Of a stretch of 12,172 nt of DNA, positions 7,303-12,172 are shown piece by piece; positions within the stretch are counted from its first letter, which is position 1, and each line of letters begins with the position of its first letter. The stretch is from Planctomycetota bacterium (GTDB lineage Bacteria > Planctomycetota > Phycisphaerae > WQYP01), in NCBI GenBank assembly GCA_021852225.1, contig JAJZOA010000127.1, positions 1 to 12,172 on the forward strand. Direction: 5' to 3'. The notes below the pieces were generated by a model. The model was given only the letters and a program-made list of their open reading frames with translations, was not told the origin of the DNA and ran no database searches. Made by a program: the position numbers and the translations under genes.

Positions 7303-8324
7303 AATTTCCGGTCTTAGTGGAACAGTTTATTGCGGCACTTGAACGCAGCGGAGCGTTGGTGCTGCTGGTGGGCGGCATGCCGACGGAACGTCCCGCCCGA
7401 ATCTCTATAACTTCCGCAGAAGGCACAGCGGATTGCCTGTTGTTTATCTGGACAATAACCCCCGGAGGCGGAGGCGCAGGCGTCCGACCGGCCAACGAAC
7501 CTCGAATTCAGGTAACCGGAGCGCGCCAATTTCCACTCCAGCCAGGTCGCCACACCATTATAAGCGGTTATAGCGAAGAGTTTGATGCGTACGCTTTCTG
7601 GGACGCCGCAAGGCACACAAAATTTTCGCCGCGTTCACCAAGCATGCAAATTTCCGCAAACGTACTGGAATCTGCCTCGGCCAACGGTATCGCGGTGCAG
7701 GTCAAGCCCGCTGCACAAGGCAAGGAAGTAGTCGTGGCGGCGGGGCCTGCCTCGTTGCCATGGTATATATACCACGGCAGAAAGCTCCATGACGCGGATT
7801 CCGACGCGAAGTCTGTAAGTGAAATGCTTTCGCAAGACGTTGAGAACGAGAAGTCTTTTATCGATACCGCCAGCACCACCTCAGAACTCGCTCGCCGTAT
7901 TGAAATGGTGGAGATCATGCGGACTTACCGCGAGGCCAGGTTTCGCCCCAATGTTCTTCAAGCGTAATCATACCGCTGTGCTATCTGTCAATGCTCGCTT
8001 AAGTTGGTCGATGCCGCGCACATCGTACCCGTATCGCACCCAAAAAGCACGGATGAACTTGAAAATGGAATCGCATTATGCAGGTTGCATCACGGCGCCT
8101 ACGACAACGCGCTTCTCGGGATTCATGCGGATTACAGCATATCATTGAACCCGCATGCCATTCGACAACTTGATTCAGCGAAACTTCTTCAGGGATTAGA
8201 GACTTTCAGAACGGCGCTCCCCCTAGCCATTACGCCGCCGGCCTCGCTTGAAGCTCGACCAAAACCGGAATTCTTGAAACTGGGCCTGCTAGCGCGTCAA
8301 TGGCCCGCGGATATGATCCACTGA
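7290..8324 (+). pseudogene. HNH restriction endonuclease broken by an in-frame TAA
   Basis: One frame runs through 7290-8324, 344 codons, interrupted only by TAA at 7965-7967 (codon 226). The part before the stop (225 residues) resembles the N-terminal domain found in HNH-type restriction enzymes beside methylases: R-P-A-R-I, I-W-T-I-T-P-G-G, N-E-P-R-I-Q-V-T-G and S-P-S-M-Q-I. After the stop comes the HNH module: C-A-I-C at codons 230-233, D-A-A-H-I-V-P with H244, E-N-G with N259, and H267-H268. Family members usually have A-Y-x-x-R-C at the break; here it is A-stop-S-Y-R-C, so one TAC/TAT to TAA change explains it. The ATG overlaps the methylase remnant by 13 nt, as in a restriction-modification operon. 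The product before the stop lacks the catalytic domain. Readthrough or a separate start at TTG 8004 cannot be excluded. Confidence 0.82.
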
Positions 8325-8348
8325 CGATACATTGCCCATCAATTTGTT

Positions 8349-8377
8349 TTTACGCGCCGCACGAAAGGCGATAGAAT
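8349..8377 (+). promoter_or_regulatory. Sigma-70-type promoter for the mrp gene
   Basis: TTTACG (8349-8354) and TAGAAT (8372-8377) match the -35 and -10 consensus at four and five of six bases, with the ideal 17-nt spacer. The predicted start point is near 8384, about 90 nt before the Mrp ATG. The preceding restriction-modification remnant ends at 8324, so this would give the gene its own promoter. Confidence 0.55.
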
Positions 8378-8394
8378 CCAGTAATGGCTGGATT
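8375..8394 (+). promoter_or_regulatory. Perfect 7-bp inverted repeat overlapping the -10 box
   Basis: AATCCAG (8375-8381) and CTGGATT (8388-8394) are perfect inverted complements around a 6-nt loop and overlap the end of the -10 box and the likely transcription start. An operator for a dimeric regulator is the simplest reading; a 5'-UTR hairpin is less likely since the left arm would be largely untranscribed. Confidence 0.35.
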
Positions 8395-8470
8395 GCTTAT
8401 TCAGCCGACAGTTGGCGTGGCGGCATGTGTGCCGGCATGGTCCGGCATAATGACTGCAAAGGCGGAATGA
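8384..8470 (+). CDS. Possible 28-codon leaderless leader peptide before mrp
   Basis: An ATG at 8384 falls 7 nt after the -10 box, where transcription should begin, and opens a 28-codon frame (M-A-G-L-L-I-Q-P-T-V onward) whose TGA (8468-8470) lies 3 nt before the Mrp ATG. There is no Shine-Dalgarno, so translation would have to be leaderless. The geometry fits translational coupling, but a frame this short can occur by chance. Confidence 0.22.
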   Translation: MAGLLIQPTVGVAACVPAWSGIMTAKAE

Positions 8471-8473
8471 TTC

Positions 8474-9565
8474 ATGACACCCGATCGCGAGGCGGTTTTG
8501 GCGGTTCTTAAAACCGTTCAGGACCCGGAAATATTTAAGGATATTGTCACACTTAACATGGTCAAGGATATCGCCATCAATGGCGGCCAGGTGACGGTCG
8601 GCGTGGAATTAACCACCCCGGCCTGTCCGATGCGGGATAAAATCAGAAATGATGTTACCGCTGCGGTGACGCGTGTGCCGGGTGTAACTCGGGTGGAGGT
8701 GACATTCACCGCCAATGTTCGCGGCGCGGGTCAGCCTAAAAATCTGTTGCCGGGTGTGCGGAATGTAATTGCCGTGGGTGCAGGCAAGGGTGGTGTGGGT
8801 AAAAGCACCATGGCGGTGAGCATCGCGGCGGGCTTAAGCCTGCAGGGTGCCAAAGTCGGCCTGCTGGACGGCGATGTGTACGGGCCGTCCATTCCGACCA
8901 TGACCGGCTTGGAGGCGCAATCTCCGGCGCTGCGGGGCGATCAGATTGTGCCATTTTCGGTTGGCCCGAAGGAAAATCCGCTGCGGGTAATGTCAATTGG
9001 ATTTATTGTTCCCAAGGAAAAGGCACTCATCTGGCGCGGGCCGATGGTTCATGGCGTTATCCGGCAATTCCTGGAACAGGTTCTTTGGGAGGAATTGGAC
9101 TATTTGGTGGTGGATTTGCCGCCGGGAACAGGCGATGTTTCGCTGACTCTGGCCCAATCTATCGGCTTGACCGGCGCGGTCATTGTGGCCACGCCCCAGG
9201 AAGTGGCCCTTATGGATGCCCGCCGCGCAGTGCGAATGTTTCAGCAGTTGGGCGTTTCGATTCTGGGTGTTGTGGAAAACATGAGCAGCTTTGTATGTGA
9301 ACATGGAACGCAATACGACATTTTCGGCCGGGGCGGGGCGCAGGCCATGGCCAAGGATATGGGCCTGCCATTCCTGGGCGATGTGCCAATTGACATGAGC
9401 ATCCGGAAACAATCGGATTCCGGCGATCCATTTTTTAACCTGCAGGGCAATTCCGCCACAGCGCGAAGCCTCAATGCCATCGTGCAGAACCTGGCCGGCC
9501 AGATCAGTATCCGCAACCTGACCCGTCCGGCCGGCAAAGCCATTAAACTGGATATCACCGCATAA
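8474..9565 (+). CDS. mrp: Mrp/ApbC-family P-loop ATPase (iron-sulfur cluster carrier)
   Basis: This gene encodes 363 residues, a normal length for bacterial Mrp. Residues 4-80 form a MIP18/DUF59-type domain with T-T-P-A-C-P (C51). The MinD-like domain follows, with deviant Walker A G-K-G-G-V-G-K-S-T at 104-112, then L-L-D-G-D-V-Y-G-P-S-I-P and V-V-D-L-P-P-G-T-G-D. Members bind and transfer 4Fe-4S clusters in the cytoplasm, usually as dimers bridging a cluster through a C-x-x-C near the C-terminus. Here that site reads V-C-E-H-G (C275, G278), so the second cysteine is missing; some bacterial Mrp proteins also lack the pair. The start at ATG 8474 follows GGCGGA (8461-8466) by 7 nt; the ATG at 8467 is in another frame. 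Function rests on family membership. Confidence 0.92.
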   Translation: MTPDREAVLAVLKTVQDPEIFKDIVTLNMVKDIAINGGQVTVGVELTTPACPMRDKIRNDVTAAVTRVPGVTRVEVTFTANVRGAGQPKNLLPGVRNVIAVGAGKGGVGKSTMAVSIAAGLSLQGAKVGLLDGDVYGPSIPTMTGLEAQSPALRGDQIVPFSVGPKENPLRVMSIGFIVPKEKALIWRGPMVHGVIRQFLEQVLWEELDYLVVDLPPGTGDVSLTLAQSIGLTGAVIVATPQEVALMDARRAVRMFQQLGVSILGVVENMSSFVCEHGTQYDIFGRGGAQAMAKDMGLPFLGDVPIDMSIRKQSDSGDPFFNLQGNSATARSLNAIVQNLAGQISIRNLTRPAGKAIKLDITA

Positions 9566-9591
9566 ATCTGCCAGGCGACGCCTATTATGGG

Positions 9592-9633
9592 GCGATACAC
9601 GCAATCGTCCGTTTTTTCTTGCAGTTTTTTTTT
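9592..9633 (+). terminator. Weak terminator-like region after mrp
   Basis: GCGAT (9592-9596) can pair with ATCGT (9604-9608, one G-U), followed by T6 at 9612-9617 and T9 at 9625-9633. The stem is short, but the two T-tracts between the mrp stop and the riboswitch suggest transcription ends here. Confidence 0.35.
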
Positions 9634-9653
9634 ATTTCGGTATGCTTCAACTC

Positions 9654-9862
9654 AACAGGTGTCCGTTGCGTTGACGGATGAAAAGGGAAGGCGGTGAAAT
9701 TCCGCCGCGGACGCGCCGCTGTAAAAGGGCAGCTTGGGCGAGTGTCACTGATATATGCCTGACCGGTGCATAGACCGGTTTTTCGCATCACTGCGGAATA
9801 CAGGGCATTGAATCGGGAAGACCTCGCCAATCCACAGCCCCAAGCCAGAAGACCTGCCTGTT
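9654..9862 (+). promoter_or_regulatory. Cobalamin (vitamin B12) riboswitch
   Basis: The conserved core is present in order: GGTG at 9658-9661, TGAAAAGGGAA near 9679-9689, GCGCCGCTGTAA near 9713-9724, TCACTG at 9745-9750, CGGGAAG at 9814-9820, and the B12 box AAGCCAGAAGACCTGCC at 9842-9858, one base from the usual form. P1 closes perfectly: AACAGG (9654-9659) with CCTGTT (9857-9862). Such aptamers bind adenosyl- or other cobalamins in the nascent mRNA and usually shut off downstream genes. The next gene on this strand starts at 10070. The aptamer has the length of the common AdoCbl class. Confidence 0.93.
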
Positions 9863-9970
9863 AAATGGTTTGCCATCCCCGCGTATGGGACCGGCGGCCG
9901 AATGCCTGAAACATACCCACCAATCCGCCATGGGGTTGGAATGGAATTGACCTGATTTAACAGGTATCAG
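9855..9970 (+). promoter_or_regulatory. Expression platform of the B12 riboswitch (competing helices)
   Basis: TGCCTGTTAAAT (9855-9866) can pair with ATTTAACAGGTA (9955-9966) over 12 bp with one G-U. This consumes the P1 3' strand (9857-9862), so it excludes the ligand-bound aptamer. When P1 forms, 9950-9965 is free to fold as ACCTG/CAGGT with a 6-nt loop, or CTGAT/ATCAG (9952-9956, 9966-9970). No T-run follows, so it is not a plain intrinsic terminator; the Shine-Dalgarno is about 90 nt further on. ATGCCGG (9993-9999) and CCGGCAT (10039-10045) form another 7-bp repeat just upstream of the gene. Confidence 0.5.
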
Positions 9971-10069
9971 AATCAGTTGTCTGTTCCGTTAAATGCCGGC
10001 TCGCTTGAACTTTGCAAGGCCCGCGTTTAGGCACTTTTCCGGCATCGCACACTTCGACAGGAGCCTTTC

Positions 10070-11119
10070 ATGCACCGTTTCCAATCCTCCAGACTGACCA
10101 GTTTTGCCGGCGTATCAGCACTTCTTTTTTCCACCGCGTCCGCTGGTCTGCTGTCCGTTGCCGGCCAAACTCAAGCAGCCGTCTATTCTTACGCAAACAA
10201 CGTCATCAGCGGCGGAGTAAGCACCGGAAGTTACCCGATTGCTGGCTGGTCAGGGCAATTAAGCAGCAATGCGGGATATGCTTATTCCGCACCGGTCACT
10301 GGTACGGGAAGCGGGCATTATTATCTGACACCCTTTGAAGCGGCATACAACAGTGCCGATGGCACGACTGAGGCGCAGGTCACTCCCGGCAATGCGCTTA
10401 TTCTTGGTTTTGGCGGGGCGTTCGCCGCGTCCACAAGCACGGCCGTTAACAATGGTTTTAATCTGGGTATCCACACCGGAATTGGTCTGACTGACACGAG
10501 TCCGGGTGCCACTTCATCAAGCGCCAATTATTCGGGCAGCGGCACCACCGGCGGCACGGCGGCAACCTTCAGCAATCCACGCCTTGCCTATGTCGCGGTT
10601 GGCAACGGCAGCCAATGGGTCTGGTGTTCCGGCCAAACCATTTCTAACAATAGCGTGACAGGCACCACTTGGACGGCTGCCGCATCCGGAACACCCGCTC
10701 TGGCGTCAGCACCGGCCAATGCGGTGGTGCTTAATCTGAATAATCCTTCGGCTTTTTACGCCAGCACTGCGGTCGCACCCGATGGCGGCAACAACACGGT
10801 CACTCCTGCATTGGGCACACCACTGGCGGATCCGTCAAAGGCGTTCACCGGCACGCTGGCATCGTTTAATAATGAAAATTACAGTCAGGTTATGTCCACA
10901 CTCAACGGGTCGGCGGGTGGCACGTGGTTGAACCTGGCTTCAACCGGCCTTTCAGGCGTTAACGAAGTCGCTTTTGTCGTACCTGATTCCACAACCTATA
11001 GCCTTTATGTTCAGGCGGTGGTGGGCGTCACGACGCCTGAACCGGCCGGTCTGAGTCTGTTGGCAATTGGTGCTGCCGCAATGCTGCTGCGGCCACGGCG
11101 GAAAACACGGACAGCCTGA
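10070..11119 (+). CDS. PEP-CTERM surface protein under B12 riboswitch control
   Basis: This gene encodes 349 residues. An N-terminal signal peptide (about 1-37, ending Q-T-Q-A-A before V-Y-S-Y) precedes a 280-residue Gly/Ser/Thr/Ala/Asn-rich body typical of secreted beta-rich proteins. The C-terminus has the PEP-CTERM signal: P-E-P at 323-325, a hydrophobic helix about 327-340, then R-P-R-R-K. Such proteins are exported by Sec, then processed by an exosortase and placed at the cell surface; no exosortase is in the window. The start is fixed by AGGAG at 10059-10063, 6 nt before ATG 10070. The body is not a domain I recognise. The upstream cobalamin riboswitch and the pseudopilin gene 8 nt downstream suggest one B12-controlled unit. 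Cobalamin binding or uptake at the surface is a guess from regulation only. Confidence 0.85.
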   Translation: MHRFQSSRLTSFAGVSALLFSTASAGLLSVAGQTQAAVYSYANNVISGGVSTGSYPIAGWSGQLSSNAGYAYSAPVTGTGSGHYYLTPFEAAYNSADGTTEAQVTPGNALILGFGGAFAASTSTAVNNGFNLGIHTGIGLTDTSPGATSSSANYSGSGTTGGTAATFSNPRLAYVAVGNGSQWVWCSGQTISNNSVTGTTWTAAASGTPALASAPANAVVLNLNNPSAFYASTAVAPDGGNNTVTPALGTPLADPSKAFTGTLASFNNENYSQVMSTLNGSAGGTWLNLASTGLSGVNEVAFVVPDSTTYSLYVQAVVGVTTPEPAGLSLLAIGAAAMLLRPRRKTRTA

Positions 11120-11127
11120 GGTGTACC

Positions 11128-11877
11128 ATGATGCGGAAACATCCCAACGGATTTACGCTTTCTGAACTGCTGGTGGTTATCTCCATCATCGCGCTGCTTA
11201 TCGCGCTTCTTCTGCCGGCCCTGGCCACTGCAAAACAGGATGCGGATTCCGCGGCTTGCCTCAGCAATCTGCGTCAGCTTGCATTGGCCGCCCAGGAATA
11301 TGAGATCGCATACCACGGGTTTTACCCGCCGGGCTACTACGGCATTGGAAATCCATCCTGGGCGCTGGCGGAAAAGATCAGCCGTACCACGCACCAGAAA
11401 ACCTACAGTCCCGGGATTCTATGGATGGGACGGACCAGTCTGGACGTTCTGGTTTGCCCACAGGTTCCGGTTAGGCCTGCCACCGGCCAGATCGTGCTGG
11501 GGTACAACTACAATACCAGCTACATTGGCCACGGCAGCGGGGAATATAACCCGGTTCCCGCCACCAATACGGACATTGCCGATCCGGCAAGTTGTGCGCT
11601 GTTTGGGGATGGCGGTTTTTATGGTGGCATTAATTACTGGATGCGGGCACCGGTGCTGCAAAGTCCGGTGCCTGCCAATGCGGACAACATAACCGACCAG
11701 GAACGGGCCGCCGGCACCCAGGCTTTCCGGCATATGGGTGCCACCAATGTGGCTTATTGCGATGGCCATGCGTCTTCACAAACCACTTGTTACACACAAA
11801 CCGTTCCCACACCAGTGCCTGTAGGCGTCGGAACGGGCTTTCTTTCACCGGATAATTCCGCCTATCAGACCCGCTGA
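11128..11877 (+). CDS. DUF1559-type pseudopilin (prepilin-type cleavage signal)
   Basis: This gene encodes 249 residues. The N-terminus is a type IV prepilin signal: basic M-M-R-K-H-P-N-G, cleavage expected after G8, then F-T-L-S-E-L-L-V-V with the Glu at mature position 5 and a hydrophobic helix to about residue 30. The rest is the large planctomycete family with C-L-S-N-L-R-Q-L near the start and H-X9-DG near the end (H202, D212-G213; H-M-G-A-T-N-V, then C-D-G-H). These are type II secretion-like pseudopilins of unknown precise role, often many per genome. GAGGTG at 11118-11123 serves ATG 11128 (4 nt) or ATG 11131 (7 nt, the better spacing). It begins 8 nt after the PEP-CTERM gene and is very likely cotranscribed with it under the riboswitch. 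Confidence 0.88.
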   Translation: MMRKHPNGFTLSELLVVISIIALLIALLLPALATAKQDADSAACLSNLRQLALAAQEYEIAYHGFYPPGYYGIGNPSWALAEKISRTTHQKTYSPGILWMGRTSLDVLVCPQVPVRPATGQIVLGYNYNTSYIGHGSGEYNPVPATNTDIADPASCALFGDGGFYGGINYWMRAPVLQSPVPANADNITDQERAAGTQAFRHMGATNVAYCDGHASSQTTCYTQTVPTPVPVGVGTGFLSPDNSAYQTR

Positions 11878-11879
11878 AT

Positions 11880-11948
11880 CGCCCTGGGCAGAGTACCGCA
11901 GCGCGGGCCGCTATTTTTGGCCGCGTCAGCAGGGCGCTTTTATTTTCA
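11880..11948 (+). terminator. Rho-independent terminator of the PEP-CTERM/pseudopilin unit
   Basis: CGCCCTG (11880-11886) pairs perfectly with CAGGGCG (11930-11936), enclosing an inner GC-rich hairpin CGCGGGCC/GGCCGCG around 11902-11925, and is followed by CTTTTATTTT. The structure begins just after the pseudopilin stop codon. Confidence 0.55.
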
Positions 11949-12017
11949 GCCGGGCGAAGCGATGGTATGGGCCGCCGGGTGGGCGGGTTGCGCGCACTCA
12001 AATGCCCGAGCGGGTGT

Positions 12018-12172
12018 TTATTCCTCTGGGGTTTCGTGTGCTTCGATTCCCAGTTCTTTTACTTTTTTATTCAGGGTGTTGCGGTTGATGCCAAGAAAAT
12101 CGGCCGCTTTTATTTTCACATCGGCACATTTTGCAAGGGCTTGTTCAATCAGGGCTTTTTCCACCTGACGAA
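12018..12172 (-). CDS. C-terminus of a Fis/NtrC-type helix-turn-helix protein (partial)
   Basis: The last 50 codons are visible, from the right edge to TAA at 12020-12018. They read V-E-K-A-L-I-E-Q-A-L-A-K-C, then K-A-A-D-F-L-G-I-N-R-N-T-L-N-K-K-V-K-E-L-G-I. This is the Fis-type helix-turn-helix (HTH_8) found in Fis and at the C-terminus of NtrC-like sigma-54 activators. The usual G-N-Q before the K/R-A-A helix is replaced by A-D-V-K-I. It binds DNA as a dimer in known members. Only the tail is in the window, so a small Fis-like protein and a full response regulator cannot be separated. It is convergent with the pseudopilin gene, with 140 nt between them. Confidence 0.8.
   Translation of the reverse strand, partial: RQVEKALIEQALAKCADVKIKAADFLGINRNTLNKKVKELGIEAHETPEE

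Noticed and set aside
8004..8324. The HNH part as a separate intact gene starting at TTG 8004
   Set aside because: It shares the frame of the upstream 225 codons and would lack the C-A-I-C zinc pair, which lies before 8004 but after the TAA. A broken single gene explains this better.
8993..9604. 203-codon minus-strand frame opposite mrp
   Set aside because: The plus strand encodes an unmistakable full-length Mrp; the antisense product is His/Arg-rich with no recognisable fold.
9585..9830. 81-codon minus-strand frame across the riboswitch
   Set aside because: The region is explained by the cobalamin aptamer on the plus strand; the frame is incidental.
1..12172. CRISPR array, tRNA, rRNA or tandem repeats
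   Set aside because: No regularly spaced repeats and no tRNA- or rRNA-like conserved segments were seen on either strand.

Overview
The window suggests a planctomycete, most likely Phycisphaerae-like. This rests on a GC-rich genome carrying a PEP-CTERM exosortase substrate, a DUF1559-type pseudopilin with the H-X9-DG motif, and a WXG100/FtsK-SpoIIIE locus of the kind known from that phylum. The taxonomy is inferred from gene content only; no rRNA or tRNA gene is present.

Layout. (1) Positions 1-543: the first 20 codons of a leftward transposase, a possible IS end near 107-127, a doubtful leftward ORF, and a promoter with a perfect TATAAT. (2) 544-6082: a tight four-gene operon encoding a WXG100-like protein, a 340-residue helical protein of unknown function, a second small W-x-D protein, and a 1322-residue membrane-anchored FtsK/SpoIIIE-type ATPase with three ATPase-like modules. 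It looks like the core of a type VII-like secretion system, but none of the other ESX or Ess/Yuk components is present. (3) 6108-6449: a small leftward membrane protein. (4) 6618-8324: a decayed restriction-modification cassette, made of an M.PvuII-like N4-cytosine methyltransferase (two frameshifts and a lost C-terminus) and an HNH endonuclease with an in-frame TAA. (5) 8349-9565: a promoter, a possible 28-codon leader ORF and an Mrp/ApbC P-loop ATPase. (6) 9654-11877: a clear cobalamin riboswitch followed by a PEP-CTERM surface protein and a pseudopilin gene 8 nt apart, so both are probably controlled by vitamin B12. (7) 12018-12172: the C-terminal end of a leftward gene with a Fis/NtrC-type helix-turn-helix.

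Two units stand out. In the first, the ATPase could move the two small W-x-D helical proteins across the membrane; the third protein could be a cargo, chaperone or structural partner. In the second, a B12 riboswitch controls a predicted cell-surface protein and a pseudopilin instead of a known B12 synthesis or transport gene. That suggests a surface function tied to B12 supply, which is an inference. The P1 3' strand of the riboswitch can also form a 12-bp helix with a downstream segment, a plausible switching element.
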